From Methylobacterium durans (GTDB taxonomy: Bacteria > Pseudomonadota > Alphaproteobacteria > Rhizobiales > Beijerinckiaceae): DNA of 64,000 bases. Made by a program: the position numbers and the translations under genes. This document shows positions 1-9,564 of this stretch, piece by piece; the first letter of the stretch is position 1; every line of letters begins with the position of its first letter. The stretch is taken from positions 5,565,501 to 5,629,500 of the forward strand of contig NZ_CP029550.1 in NCBI RefSeq assembly GCF_003173715.1, given 5' to 3'. The notes below the pieces were generated by a model. The model saw nothing but the letters and a program-made list of their open reading frames with translations, was not told the DNA's origin and did not search any database.

Positions 1-285
1 CAGAACGTCCCGACGCCGCTTGGAGCCGGACACGATCGCGGTCAGCGTCTCGGGCCGAACCTCGCGCACTGCCCTCAGGCTGCCCGCGCCCTGCATGCCC
101 GGCATGGCCAGGTCGAACAGGGCCAGGGCGACGTCGTCGCGGCGACCAAGATGCTCGATGGCCTCATCTAGGGAGCCGGTCTCGATCACCTCCGTGAAGC
201 CGAGCCGGTTCTGCAGGATGGCCCGCAATGCCATGCGGAAGAACTCGTCATCATCGGCAACGAGGGCGACCTTTGTGTCCGTCAT
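1..285 (-). CDS. Response regulator receiver domain (partial, runs off the window start)
   Basis: Reading from an ATG at 285 leftwards gives 95 residues of a CheY-like receiver domain; the rest lies outside the window. The acidic cluster (Asp11-Asp13) and the phospho-acceptor Asp58 in the context LFDLAMPG are intact, and the Ser near residue 87 fits the conserved Ser/Thr. The gene is divergent from the hybrid kinase that starts at 430, with 144 bases between them, so it may be a partner of that kinase. The output domain cannot be seen. The spacing and sequence would fit a LuxR/NarL-type regulator, but that is a guess. Confidence 0.8.
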   Translation of the reverse strand, partial: MTDTKVALVADDDEFFRMALRAILQNRLGFTEVIETGSLDEAIEHLGRRDDVALALFDLAMPGMQGAGSLRAVREVRPETLTAIVSGSKRRRDVL

Positions 286-429
286 GGTGCCGCTCGTGCA
301 AACTCCAACAACAGGGCAGCCTCGACCTTAAAGCCACACAATTCGGCTGCAACTCCGTCGTTGGAGCTAAAAGGCTTGGCCGGCTGCGGCAACAGCTTGG
401 CCCGCTTCCGACTAGAGGGGCGATAGAAC

Positions 430-2460
430 GTGCAACAGGACGATGAGGAACAGCGGCGGCTGCGTACCCTTGAGGGCTACTGCATCCTCGACACGCCGCC
501 CGAGGAGAGCTTCGACCGGGTGGTCGCGCTGGCACGCGCCTTGTTCGATGTGCCGGTCGCCTTCGTCAGTTTCGTGGACGAGCACCGACAGTGGCTCAAA
601 GCACGGCAGAACCTCAAGGTCAGCGAAACTCCGCGTGGCATCGCCTTCTGCAGCCACACGATCCGGTCGCCGAACGTCCTGGTCGTCCCCGACGCCACAC
701 GCGACCCGCGCTTCCTCGACAATCCTCTTGTGACAGGGGAACCGAAGATCCGCTTCTATGCGGGCGCACCGATTACCGCCCCCGCCGGAGAACGCTTGGG
801 CGCCGTTTGCCTGATCGACTACGTGCCTCGTCCGGCGCTGAGTGAGACCGAGCGCGAGAACCTGGCACGTCTCGCTGCCATCGTCATGGACGAGCTGGAG
901 CTTCGCCGTGAGCTTGTCGCCCGGCGCGAGGTTGAGTCGGAACTGCGGTCTGCCCGTGCCGCCGCGGATGTGGCCAACGAAGCCAAGTCCGACTTCTTGG
1001 CCAACATGAGCCATGAGATCCGCACGCCGCTGAATGGCATCTCGGGCTTCACGCAGCTGCTCCTAGCCAACCCCGATTTACCCGCGGAGAGCCGCCGCCA
1101 CGCCCAACTGATCGACAGTGCTGCCTCGGCGTTGCTGACGGTGGTCAACGACATCCTGGACTTCTCCAAGCTGGCGGCCGGCAAGCTCGACCTCGATCTG
1201 AACCCGCTGCCGATTGAGGCCCTGATCGACAACAGTCTCTCCATCGTGCGGCACAGCGCCGAGGAGAAGGCGCTCGACCTTCAGGTGCGTGTGGATCCGC
1301 GCGTACCCGCCGCCGTCTTCGGCGACCGGGCCCGTCTGCAGCAGATCCTGCTGAACCTGCTCAACAACGCCATCAAGTTCACCCATGCCGGTTCGGTCAC
1401 ACTGGAGGTCGAAGTCGAGGCCGAGCTGGATGACCGCTACGAACTGCGTTTCCTCGTGCGGGACACCGGCATCGGCATCAGCTCAGAGGTGCAGCAGAAG
1501 TTGTTCGAGCGCTTCTCGCAGGCGGATGTCTCGACCTTTCGCAAGTTCGGCGGCACAGGTCTCGGCCTGGCGATCTGCAAGAGCCTGATCGACCTTATGG
1601 GTGGCCAGATCGGAGCGGAGGGCATCCTGGGTGAGGGCTCGACCTTCTGGTTCAGGCTGGCTTTGGCGCGAGCCGAGCTGGAGGCGGCTGCGGCGGTGCT
1701 GGAGGAGGGGGGTATCCAGCCAAGTGGCCGCCGCGCTCGTGTTCTCCTAGTCGAGGATCTTGAGCTGAACCAGGAGATCGCGCGCCGCTTCCTGGAAATG
1801 GCTGGGCACCACGTGGATGTCGCCTCCGACGGCGCCGAGGCTATCCAGGCCGTCCAGAGCGCGGCCTACGATGTGGTGCTGATGGACGTGCAGATGCCGG
1901 TGCTCGACGGCATCGCGGCGACGGAGGCGATCCGGCGCCTGAATAGCCCTGCGCGGGATGTGCCGATCATCGCTCTGACGGCGAACGTGCTCTCGCAGGA
2001 GGTGAACCGATGCCGGCAGGCTGGCATGAACGGACATGTCGGCAAGCCATTCCGAGCAGCCGAGTTGGTCGCGGCTGTCGATCGCTGGTCCAAGAACGCC
2101 GCAGGAGAAGCCCCGTCAGCAGCTGCAACCCCACCGCAGGTTGATCTCGATGAGGGCACTCTCGCGGAGCTGACAGAACTCTTGGGCGCGGAGAAGACGC
2201 GCGAGTACGTGCAGCGCCTGGATCGTGAGATCGAGGCCTTCGCCGCGCTCTCGAAGTCGGAGCGGCTCGATCCCAGCGCGCTGACGAAAGCCGCCCATGC
2301 CCTCGTTTCTCAAGCTGGGCTCCTGGGCTTCGCAGCGCTCTCAAGCGCTTGCAGCGCACTGGAGGAGGCTTGCGCCGGAACAGAGTACAGGCGGGCTTAC
2401 GAGGCTGCGTTAGCGTGCGCGGAACGGGCGCGGATGAGGGCACGAGCACGCCTCAAATAG
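430..2460 (+). CDS. Hybrid sensor histidine kinase (GAF-HisKA-HATPase-REC-Hpt)
   Basis: A 676-residue cytoplasmic kinase with no membrane segment. An N-terminal GAF-like domain (about 15-160) precedes a short coiled linker. The HisKA box has His195 in SHEIRTPLNG, followed by an HATPase_c domain with an N box (LLNLLNNAIKF) and G boxes (DTGIGI, GGTGLGLAI). A receiver domain around 435-560 carries the phospho-acceptor Asp near 486 in LMDVQMPVLDG. The last 110 residues contain AAHALVSQAGLLG, which looks like a histidine phosphotransfer domain. Phosphate would flow His-Asp-His to an outside regulator. The start is a GTG at 430. The divergent receiver protein at 1-285 is a possible target; the signal sensed by the GAF domain is unknown. 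Confidence 0.9.
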   Translation: MQQDDEEQRRLRTLEGYCILDTPPEESFDRVVALARALFDVPVAFVSFVDEHRQWLKARQNLKVSETPRGIAFCSHTIRSPNVLVVPDATRDPRFLDNPLVTGEPKIRFYAGAPITAPAGERLGAVCLIDYVPRPALSETERENLARLAAIVMDELELRRELVARREVESELRSARAAADVANEAKSDFLANMSHEIRTPLNGISGFTQLLLANPDLPAESRRHAQLIDSAASALLTVVNDILDFSKLAAGKLDLDLNPLPIEALIDNSLSIVRHSAEEKALDLQVRVDPRVPAAVFGDRARLQQILLNLLNNAIKFTHAGSVTLEVEVEAELDDRYELRFLVRDTGIGISSEVQQKLFERFSQADVSTFRKFGGTGLGLAICKSLIDLMGGQIGAEGILGEGSTFWFRLALARAELEAAAAVLEEGGIQPSGRRARVLLVEDLELNQEIARRFLEMAGHHVDVASDGAEAIQAVQSAAYDVVLMDVQMPVLDGIAATEAIRRLNSPARDVPIIALTANVLSQEVNRCRQAGMNGHVGKPFRAAELVAAVDRWSKNAAGEAPSAAATPPQVDLDEGTLAELTELLGAEKTREYVQRLDREIEAFAALSKSERLDPSALTKAAHALVSQAGLLGFAALSSACSALEEACAGTEYRRAYEAALACAERARMRARARLK

Positions 2461-2574
2461 TTAGGCATCAACTACGTGAAATTCACCGCAGATATCTACA
2501 TTCGCCACGTAGATGCGCCGAGTCATTTTCCCATATTATTGCCTATACAGGACATCGTCAGGCCGAGAAATGCT

Positions 2575-2592
2575 TCGAACCAGATCGTTCGA
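2575..2592. promoter_or_regulatory. Short dyad upstream of the second kinase
   Basis: TCGAAC, six bases, then GTTCGA form a perfect 6-bp inverted repeat 130 bases ahead of the kinase gene at 2722. It could be an operator, but the arms are short and there is no independent support. The rest of the 260-base gap holds no convincing gene. Confidence 0.2.
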
Positions 2593-2721
2593 GCCCTCAA
2601 GACCTTGAATTGTTGCACAAGCAGCAGCTTGCAATGTGAGCTCGCTCGCTGCCGGAAGCGCGTTGGTCCCTCCGTAAATGCATGGTACGCAACCGAGGCT
2701 TAGCTGTAGGGAGCACCGAAC

Positions 2722-4779
2722 GTGCGCCGAGGCCTCGTTCTTCTCGCTCTCGCGGCTCTTCTCCCGCTCATCCTGCTCGCCGCTGGCCTGTCGTTCTTCT
2801 TCCTACGGCAGCAGCAAGCCGCAATGCGAACGGAAGCAGTCCACTACGTCGAGCAGATGCTCGGCAGCGTGGAGCGCGAGCTGTTCACGCAGATCGAGCT
2901 TCTCAGGGTGCTCGCTCAGTCGCCGCTCCTCGACGGCGAGCAGCCAAACCTCGCCGCCTTCCACGACCTTGCCACACGTTTTCAGGGGCAGTTGCCGCTT
3001 TGGCACCGCATCATCTTGGCCGACACGGAGGGACGGCAAATCGTCAAGACAGGCGTGCCATTCGGGGCACCTCTGTCGTTCGTCGTCGATGAGAAAAGCT
3101 ACCGCAGGCTCATCGAAACAGGCGAGCCCACTATCGGCGACATCTCGGGACCAGGCCAGCCCAGCAGTGGTCCACGCCGCGCGAGCTTCCGCGTACCCGT
3201 GCTGCGCGAGGGTAAGCTTCGCTTCGCGCTGACCGGAGTTGTGTCCACCGAAGGGCTGTCGAGATTGCTGGCGCCAGCTGGACTGGATCCGAACTGGCGT
3301 CCGTTCCTGGTCGACAACTCTGACCAGATCGCCGCCCATCTGCGCACGCCAGAGCTGGTTGGCCGAGTGGCAACGCAGCCCGCGATCCAGGCACGCGCGA
3401 CTGGCACATCAGGCGTGTACGAGGGGCTCTCACCGGCTGGCGAACCGATCATGACGGCCTTCCGCAAGTCCGATCGCACGGGCTGGTCCGCTCATGTCGC
3501 TATCCCGCTCGCGCTCTACAACCAGCCGCTGACACGCGCGCTCTGGATCGTGAGCATTGCCGGGTTTGCAGCCCTGTGCCTAACGGTCGTGTTCGCGCTC
3601 CTGTTGAGGCGGGAGATGCAGGACATGCGGGAGGAGACCCTCCTGCACGAGCGTGCAGTCCGCATGGAGGCGCTCGGCCGTATGACGGGCGGCGTCGCGC
3701 ACGACTTCAACAACCTGCTGATGGTGATCCTTGGCAATCTGGAGATGCTGCAGCGGCGCATCCAGGAGCCGCGCCTGGAGCGCTACATCACCGCCATCCG
3801 CAAGGCGGCCGAGCGCGGGACGCACCTCACCCGAGAGCTGCTGGCCTTCTCGCGCGGCCAGGCCATGCAGGCCGAGGTCTTGGATCTGAACGAGCGCCTG
3901 ACCAGCACCTTGGCGATGATCAAGCAGTCGGTGCGCGGCGACATCGTCGTGGAGACGGATCTCGCACCCGGGCAGCATGTGGTGAAAGTCGACCCTCTTC
4001 AGCTCGATCTTGCGCTCCTGAACATTGCGGCAAACGCACGGGACGCGATGCCGGAGGGTGGACGCCTGCGCCTTGAGACGCGCCGCGCTGCGATCCCCGA
4101 CCGGTCTGGCCGGGAGGGCGTGAAGCTGTCGATCTCTGACACAGGTGGCGGCATCCCAGCTGAGGCGCTGCCGCATGTCTTCGAGCCGTTCTTCACGACA
4201 AAGGAGGTCGGCAAGGGCACAGGTCTGGGGCTCAGCCAAGTCTATGGCTTCGCTAAGGCGTCGGCTGGGTTGGCGGATATCGAGAGCCGCGCCGGGCGCG
4301 GCACGACGGTGGCCCTCTACCTGCCTCTCTCGCAGGAGAGCGTTCCTGCACCAACCCACCAGACCCAACAGAGTACAGCCGCTGGTACCAGGGCCGGTCG
4401 GATCCGTGTACTCTTGGTGGACGACAACGACGAGGTTCGAGCGGTCACAGCGGCGTACCTTGAGGAGGCTGGCTTTCACGTGAGCCAAGCCAACGGCGCT
4501 CGTGCAGGGCTAGACCTGCTCGAGAGCAGCACCGACCTGCTGGTGAGCGATCTTGTGATGCCGGGCGGTATGGATGGTCTGGTCTTGGCGAAGGAAGCAC
4601 GTCGCTTGTGGCCCAAGCTGCCGGTCATTCTCGTCTCGGGTTACAGCACTTCCGCCTCAGCTGCGGCCGAACTCGGGTTCACTCTGTTCATGAAGCCGTT
4701 TGACATGTCAGCGCTCGCCGCCAGTATCCGCAGCAAAGTGGAGCAACCAGAACGTAGCAATCGCTCCGCCTCAGCATAA
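2722..4779 (+). CDS. Membrane-bound hybrid sensor histidine kinase with receiver domain
   Basis: A 685-residue kinase starting at GTG 2722. Residues 8-28 form a first membrane segment, followed by an extracytoplasmic sensor region of about 245 residues (Cache-like by layout) and a second membrane segment near 275-298. The HisKA box is the GGVAHDFNN type with His327, as in two-component kinases of the NtrB/DctB-like hybrid group. The HATPase has DTGGGIP and [11 protein letters not shown]. The C-terminal receiver carries the acceptor Asp610 in [12 protein letters not shown] and the conserved Lys in FMKPF. It would sense an external small molecule and pass phosphate internally. It lies 260 bases after the first kinase in the same direction, probably as a separate unit. 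Confidence 0.9.
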   Translation: MRRGLVLLALAALLPLILLAAGLSFFFLRQQQAAMRTEAVHYVEQMLGSVERELFTQIELLRVLAQSPLLDGEQPNLAAFHDLATRFQGQLPLWHRIILADTEGRQIVKTGVPFGAPLSFVVDEKSYRRLIETGEPTIGDISGPGQPSSGPRRASFRVPVLREGKLRFALTGVVSTEGLSRLLAPAGLDPNWRPFLVDNSDQIAAHLRTPELVGRVATQPAIQARATGTSGVYEGLSPAGEPIMTAFRKSDRTGWSAHVAIPLALYNQPLTRALWIVSIAGFAALCLTVVFALLLRREMQDMREETLLHERAVRMEALGRMTGGVAHDFNNLLMVILGNLEMLQRRIQEPRLERYITAIRKAAERGTHLTRELLAFSRGQAMQAEVLDLNERLTSTLAMIKQSVRGDIVVETDLAPGQHVVKVDPLQLDLALLNIAANARDAMPEGGRLRLETRRAAIPDRSGREGVKLSISDTGGGIPAEALPHVFEPFFTTKEVGKGTGLGLSQVYGFAKASAGLADIESRAGRGTTVALYLPLSQESVPAPTHQTQQSTAAGTRAGRIRVLLVDDNDEVRAVTAAYLEEAGFHVSQANGARAGLDLLESSTDLLVSDLVMPGGMDGLVLAKEARRLWPKLPVILVSGYSTSASAAAELGFTLFMKPFDMSALAASIRSKVEQPERSNRSASA

Positions 4780-4826
4780 CTCGGAGCTGCCCGCCCGATT
4801 GATGTTAGAGTAGCTCCTGAGATGTG

Positions 4827-6269
4827 TTAGCCGCTGATAGGAAGCTGCACGGCCTCAACGCACGCCCGCAGCGCCTTCACATCAGCGCGGCCAGGATACA
4901 CGCCCATCGTCATGCCAAGCGGGCCATCCTCCTTCGAGCGCCCCACTACATCAGCGATCGTCCAGCCAGTGAAGCCAGTAGCGCCATCCTCCAACGCTGC
5001 GAGAGCCTTGCGGATGAACCAGCGGCGGAACGAGTGGAAATCGATGCGCGATTGGCGCACGCCTTCGATCACGTCATCGACCCCTAGTGCACGTCGGTCA
5101 CGAGTGAACGCCTGTGTAGCTGGAGCACCCCGCGGGCGGGCGGGGTTCGTTTGCTCGGGCAACTCGTGAAAGATGAAAGCGGCAGCAGGCTTGCCAGCCG
5201 TACGGCGCGCAATGAGCGTGGCCAGGTCGGGATGGATCGGAACATCGCGAAAGGCGGAGGCTGTCTTGGTGCCAGGAACCTTGATGAGGTCGCCTTTGAA
5301 GTGGCGCACGCGCAACTCGGCAATCTCACCAATGCGCATGCCCGTGAGGGCGGCAACGCGCATCAAATCAGCCAGCAGGGGTTTGGTGATGCCGGCCAAG
5401 AGCGTCGCGACCTCGTCGTCGGTGAAGGGACGCTTGCTCCTATGACCAAGGTCGTGGTCTGAGCCGCGCGTCAGCTTCTTGCGCTTCGCGAGTGATTGTC
5501 CGGACCAAGGGTTTGCTTCGGCATGGCCGCGCTTGTTCATCCACGTCCAGAATGAACGCAGTGCGCCGATGCTCTTGTTCGCGGTGCCCGCGTGGATGCC
5601 GCGAGAGACGAAGCGTTCCTCTACGAACCGGCCGGCCACACGTTTGGTAATGGCTTGAACGGTGGTCGGTGTTTTAGTTTGACGGCACCAGTCGCTGAAT
5701 TCGCGCACGGACTGGCGATAGACGGCTTCAGTGCGCGGCGCGACAGCTGCCTCTTTAAGCCAGGCTTCCACGAGAGGCGCGAAGGGCGCGATGCCGTCGA
5801 AGACGACCTGCTTGAAAAGGTGGGCGTCGCGCGAAAGCCCATCTCGTTCGAGCCTGTCCGCGACAGCCGACGCCATGGAGACGGTGGCGCCACGCTCGTC
5901 GTCGTCTTCCTCCGCTTCGATGAGCCCACGGAAGGCCATGGCGTCTTCAAGTAGGCTATCGTCAGTCGCGACAGCCGCCACAGGCGTGACCGAGCGCCGT
6001 GGGTCGGCCTCTTCGATCTGACGCCGGAGCTTATCGATCACTGCCCATTTGAGGCGGTGCGCGGTCGCAAGATCGGTCGCGGGCAGAGTTTCCTTGAGCG
6101 CGGTCTTGCCGAGGATAGGGCGGATGTGAGCCGGCACGCTGACGAAGACGCGCCAGCGATTGCCATGCTTTTCGAGGTAGCGGCCTGTGGTCTTATGGCG
6201 CCGCTTGATCGACGCTGGTTCTGCCTCTCTTGCCACCGGACTTCCCAGGTTTCTTACCCACGGCACCAA
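4827..6269 (-). CDS. Tyrosine-recombinase integrase
   Basis: A 480-residue phage-type integrase. The N-terminal arm (about 20-90) has the YLEKHGNRWRVFVSVP pattern of DUF6538-type integrases, the core-binding SAM-like region lies at about 165-260, and the catalytic domain is C-terminal. The catalytic residues seen are Arg312 (TGMRIGEI), His412 and Arg415 (FHSFRRWF), and the Tyr458 nucleophile (GVYPGR). All are present, so the enzyme may be active. The start is uncertain by some 20 residues. It is convergent with the kinase that ends at 4779, only 47 bases away. No attachment site or tRNA is visible beside it, so what it mobilises is not clear from the window. Confidence 0.88.
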   Translation of the reverse strand: MVPWVRNLGSPVAREAEPASIKRRHKTTGRYLEKHGNRWRVFVSVPAHIRPILGKTALKETLPATDLATAHRLKWAVIDKLRRQIEEADPRRSVTPVAAVATDDSLLEDAMAFRGLIEAEEDDDERGATVSMASAVADRLERDGLSRDAHLFKQVVFDGIAPFAPLVEAWLKEAAVAPRTEAVYRQSVREFSDWCRQTKTPTTVQAITKRVAGRFVEERFVSRGIHAGTANKSIGALRSFWTWMNKRGHAEANPWSGQSLAKRKKLTRGSDHDLGHRSKRPFTDDEVATLLAGITKPLLADLMRVAALTGMRIGEIAELRVRHFKGDLIKVPGTKTASAFRDVPIHPDLATLIARRTAGKPAAAFIFHELPEQTNPARPRGAPATQAFTRDRRALGVDDVIEGVRQSRIDFHSFRRWFIRKALAALEDGATGFTGWTIADVVGRSKEDGPLGMTMGVYPGRADVKALRACVEAVQLPISG

Positions 6270-6436
6270 CCCCTATGGCTTTGTTGCGAGAGAGAAATCA
6301 AGGGGATCAGACGGTTATGAATTGTCTGATTTCCCCTCCCGTAGGGCGCGCCAATCATTTCAAGCGCTCGGCTCACAATGGAGGGCGCATCTCCCATGAA
6401 CGTCCCGCTCAGCGGCCCCTGCGGCGTGCCCCACCG

Positions 6437-6649
6437 TCACGTACGACCGGAATCTGTCGGCTTGGCATGTTCGATCAGCGCGGACATATCGGTTGGCGCA
6501 CGGAACACCGTGCCGTCGGCCGCCTCGACGTAGACGTTCGCCGCGCCCATGCCGGAGAACGTCATGGCCCTCTCGGCGGCTCTCTGGCCGATCTCATGCT
6601 GCTCCGAGGTCGGGCCCGAGGGCGTCGTGTAGTGAACCGTGTAGGCCAT
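6437..6649 (-). CDS. Small hypothetical protein (70 aa)
   Basis: The start is placed at ATG 6649 because AGGAGAGG lies 5-6 bases ahead of it; an upstream in-frame start would add 25 unlikely residues. The protein has a beta-rich first half (AYTVHYTTPSGPTSEQ) and an FRAPTDMSALIEHA tail, with no signal peptide or membrane segment. The function is not recognised. It precedes the small gene at 6748-6978 on the same strand. Confidence 0.6.
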   Translation of the reverse strand: MAYTVHYTTPSGPTSEQHEIGQRAAERAMTFSGMGAANVYVEAADGTVFRAPTDMSALIEHAKPTDSGRT

Positions 6650-6747
6650 GAGCCTCTCCTGCGCAGCGCTCTGAACTGGACCAGCGGGTGAGCAGGCGCG
6701 GGGTTCCGCGGCGGCAACACCCACGGCAGGGACCCGCAGCCGATCGA

Positions 6748-6978
6748 CTAGAGAATCTTCCGCAGCATGAGTTCCGTGCCTGCCACGCGGAACGCGCCGT
6801 TGTCGATCCGCTCGACGCGCGAGCCGTCCACGAGCGCGTAGCGGGTGAAGCCGTGCGGTCTCATGAAGCCGCCGTGGTTCCGGTTTCGCAGGACGGTCTG
6901 GTACTTCACGACCGTATAGGCCTCGCCATCGGAGCCCAACGCGTCGAATTGGTCGGTCTGCTCGTCCATCGTCGCCAC
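6748..6978 (-). CDS. Small hypothetical protein (76 aa)
   Basis: A soluble orphan of 76 residues. It has the run ALGSDGEAYTVVKYQTVLRN and an N-terminal acidic stretch. The first ATG at 6978 is followed by a second at 6969 that may be the true start. The composition and codon use look coding rather than shadow. No domain is recognised. Confidence 0.5.
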   Translation of the reverse strand: MATMDEQTDQFDALGSDGEAYTVVKYQTVLRNRNHGGFMRPHGFTRYALVDGSRVERIDNGAFRVAGTELMLRKIL

Positions 6979-7106
6979 ACGGTTCGTTGCGGACGCGGGC
7001 GATCTTCTACGATTGGCGCCATTCGCGAAAGTCCGAAGCGGGATCGGCTGGCCGTTCGCGACCGTGCCTGAAGAGCCGAACGATCGATTCGACCGCGATG
7101 CTGCGA

Positions 7107-7895
7107 TCAGACGTGAACGACCGGGCCGATGTTCGAGCGATGCCCGGCGGGCAAGGAGGCCAGATAGTAGCGCGGCGGTTCATAATGCTCCTCGGCCGAG
7201 CCCGGAGCCAGGAACCGGCCTTGAACCAGGTCGCGCCGGACGAAGAACGCATTCACCCCAGCCAAGCAGCAGCCCACAAGGTCGTATCCCTTCTCGGTCC
7301 CGAGCTTGGCAAAGGCGTTCAAACTTGCGCCGAAGTAGTTGGATCCGTCGTGCACCGCACTCGGCGCGTAGGGGACCGAGATCGACAGGGGCGGCAGCCA
7401 CGTCGCGTTGTACTCGATGATGACCACGCGCGGGCGCACATCCGTGATCGCCTTCCAGATCCAGTAGTCGTTGTAGTCGACATCCACGCTGAGGAGATCG
7501 ATCTCCCGACTGCGCGGATAGTGCGCTCCGATGACTGGGTTGATGTTCTCGGCCGTCACGAAAGCGTTCGTCATCGTCAGGGCACCGCTCTCGATCCAGG
7601 ACCGATGCGTGGTCCGGACCGCGGCGCAGGCGGCTTCGTTCGCGTCGATCCACAGGCCGGACCAACCATTCATCAGCAGCCACGACGTGTTGCACTCGAG
7701 CCCGTCGTGGACGCCGAACTCGACGAAGCTCCTGTCGGCGGTTCCGATTCTGCGGAAGATCTCGGCGATGATGCCGTCCTCATCGCTCTGCGAGTACACC
7801 TTGTAGCCGTGCTTGGTCAGGCGCAGGGGATGTCGGTGACGCTCCTGCGCCAGCAGATGCTCCCTTAGTGAAACGAGGTGGGCGAGGGTGTCCAT
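7107..7895 (-). CDS. FkbM-like SAM-dependent methyltransferase-type protein
   Basis: A 262-residue protein. KVYSQSDEDGIIAEIF, then FVEFGVHDGLECNT (motif I, the SAM-binding loop), and IDLLSVDVDYNDYWIW (motif II, acidic) give the fold of FkbM-like and glycan-associated methyltransferases. The C-terminal third (AFAKLGTEKGYDLVGC) also fits that group. Its start is only 10 bases after the stop of the FkbM-type gene at 7906-8568, so the two are probably one transcript. Such pairs often modify sugars or polysaccharides, but no other glycan genes are visible here, so the substrate is unknown. Confidence 0.65.
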   Translation of the reverse strand: MDTLAHLVSLREHLLAQERHRHPLRLTKHGYKVYSQSDEDGIIAEIFRRIGTADRSFVEFGVHDGLECNTSWLLMNGWSGLWIDANEAACAAVRTTHRSWIESGALTMTNAFVTAENINPVIGAHYPRSREIDLLSVDVDYNDYWIWKAITDVRPRVVIIEYNATWLPPLSISVPYAPSAVHDGSNYFGASLNAFAKLGTEKGYDLVGCCLAGVNAFFVRRDLVQGRFLAPGSAEEHYEPPRYYLASLPAGHRSNIGPVVHV

Positions 7896-7905
7896 GGCAG
7901 CCGGT

Positions 7906-8568
7906 CTACGATCGTGCGGGCGCGATGTCGGTGCGCACGTAGATCTGATTGGGGTGGTGCGTCTGCCAGAGTTCGTAGCCGTTCCGCTTCATGTGCTCCT
8001 CGTAAGCTCCGTCGAGGAACAGGTTTTCGATGATCGCCACCTTCGGCCGGTAGCGATCCAGACTGAAGCCCTTCAGCACCTCGACCTCCCAGCCCTCGAC
8101 GTCGATCGCCAGGACATCGATCTTGCTGATTTCGGGCGCATGCTCCCGCATGATCGTGTCGAGCGTGCGCAGCTTGACCCTGACCGGCTCGATCTCGGTC
8201 TTGTCCTCGACCGTCTTCACGACCTCGGCGTAGCGGTCGCGAATACCGAGGGAGGACCAGGACTCGTAGCTGACATCGCCGCCCATGTAGACGGCATCGA
8301 TCGACTTCACGATGTAGAAGACGACCTCGTCCTCGTCGTGGTCGCCGCAGGCGTATTGCAGGATCTCGTGGCCGAGCTTCCGGTGCTCCTCGCAGAAGAC
8401 GGGGTTCGGCTCGACGGCGATGATCGTCCATCCGAGCGACCGGAAGCTCTCGCTGATGGACAGGTAGCTCGGACGTGCGGCACCAACCTCGACCAGGACG
8501 CCGCCTTCCTTCGCGCCGTTGAAGAAGGAAGCCTGGACGAGCTTGTCGACGTCGTGCTCGGCAGCCAT
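7906..8568 (-). CDS. FkbM family methyltransferase
   Basis: A 220-residue class I methyltransferase. GGVLVEVGAARPSYLS is the SAM-binding motif I, with IIAVEPNP placing an acidic residue at the end of strand beta-2. LRTLDTIM followed by IDVLAIDVEGWEVEVLKGF is the signature block of FkbM proteins. Methylation of a hydroxyl on a sugar or lipid carrier is the family's usual reaction; the substrate here is not known. It is the first gene of a two-gene unit with 7107-7895, ten bases apart. Confidence 0.82.
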   Translation of the reverse strand: MAAEHDVDKLVQASFFNGAKEGGVLVEVGAARPSYLSISESFRSLGWTIIAVEPNPVFCEEHRKLGHEILQYACGDHDEDEVVFYIVKSIDAVYMGGDVSYESWSSLGIRDRYAEVVKTVEDKTEIEPVRVKLRTLDTIMREHAPEISKIDVLAIDVEGWEVEVLKGFSLDRYRPKVAIIENLFLDGAYEEHMKRNGYELWQTHHPNQIYVRTDIAPARS

Positions 8569-8662
8569 GCGGGGACGGCCCTATCGCGTGGGAATCGTGA
8601 CGCGACCATAACTTCGCGTCGATCGACCCGACAAGCTCTGCGCAGGCTTGGAGAATGTACCC

Positions 8663-8746
8663 TCAGTCGCTGGCCGCAGCCGCGATCGAGAAGAGCGCCG
8701 CCAGCATGAGGTTGCCGGTCACGAGGAGCGTGAGCAGAGTCAGCAT
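8663..8746 (-). CDS. Possible 27-residue hydrophobic peptide
   Basis: An ATG at 8746 opens a 27-codon frame rich in Leu, Thr and Ala (MLTLLTLLVTGNLMLA...). It would make a single membrane helix. A GAGGCGA stretch lies about seven bases upstream. Its start is 11 bases past the stop of the small membrane ORF at 8758-8937, so the two could be co-translated. It is too short to be sure of. Confidence 0.3.
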   Translation of the reverse strand: MLTLLTLLVTGNLMLAALFSIAAAASD

Positions 8747-8757
8747 CGCGGTTCGCC

Positions 8758-8937
8758 TCAAGCCACGCAGGTCGGGATGATCGAGGCCCGGGGCGCCGGG
8801 CACGAACGGGCCGGCTCGGACATGCTCGCGGTCTCAGTTGCCCGAGCGTCGGGGTGCGCGGAGGTCAAGGCCGGCAGGTACACCGTGCCGACCATGATGG
8901 CGCCGGAGATGACCAAGCGAAGAACGATATCGAGCAT
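8758..8937 (-). CDS. Small membrane protein (59 aa), hypothetical
   Basis: From ATG 8937 the frame encodes an N-terminal hydrophobic segment (LDIVLRLVISGAIMVGTVYL) and a polar, Cys-containing tail. This would be a signal anchor or a lipidless exported peptide. GAGGGG lies about six bases before the ATG. No family is recognised. It is followed at once by the tiny hydrophobic ORF at 8663-8746. Confidence 0.4.
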   Translation of the reverse strand: MLDIVLRLVISGAIMVGTVYLPALTSAHPDARATETASMSEPARSCPAPRASIIPTCVA

Positions 8938-9105
8938 TGTCCGACCCCTCACGCGGCCCTTGGCGACCGTCTGTGGAGCGATGTGTAGAAGCTTTGCCTG
9001 TCCGCGTGATGGCGTGGTTTGTTGCGTGGGCGGCCGAGCTTTCACGCGGACGAGCCCGGAGCATCGGCATGACGCTTCGCGAGCCGCGTTCCGGTCGGCC
9101 CAGGC

Positions 9106-9411
9106 CTATTTCATGTCGCCGCCCGGCGTGGCGAGGAGCGACGGCGGCAGGCTCGCGGCCCCAGGCGCCGAGGGCGGGACCTGCGAGCCGCTGTCGATGA
9201 GGCGCATGTCGTTCGGCTTCATCTTCAGGTGACGCACCAGGATCCTGGACAATCCTCCGACGACGTAGAGCTTGCTCTTCTCGGTCGAGAGCTGCTTGAC
9301 CGCGGCCAGAGCGTCCTCGGGCGTTCGCGTGAGGACCGCATACGTGCGGCGCGGCTGGTGCCTGACGAGGACGGTGACGAGAAAGGCCCTGTAACGCTCG
9401 GCTTTCGGCAT
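9106..9411 (-). CDS. Hypothetical protein (about 101 aa)
   Basis: A soluble protein with the central part YRAFLVTVLVRHQPRRTYAV and a Pro-rich tail. The frame is open upstream to GTG 9474; ATG 9411 (MPKAERYRAF) is preferred because residues before it are poorly structured. It has alternating strand/helix character (TPEDALAAVKQL, KLYVVGGLSRILV). No domain is recognised. It lies just upstream of the Na/phosphate transporter on the map but downstream in transcription. Confidence 0.45.
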   Translation of the reverse strand: MPKAERYRAFLVTVLVRHQPRRTYAVLTRTPEDALAAVKQLSTEKSKLYVVGGLSRILVRHLKMKPNDMRLIDSGSQVPPSAPGAASLPPSLLATPGGDMK

Positions 9412-9564
9412 CGACTGGCAGACCCGGACCTTCCTCGTGCCGATCCCCCGCGCGGGGATCGCGTCATCCGCCACGGCGTCGACGGGGGGAGCCTGCGCCG
9501 GCGGGCGTCCTCCGGCCCGAGCCGGCAGGATCCGGCTCCCGCGCCGCTTCGCGCCGCCCCGGCA

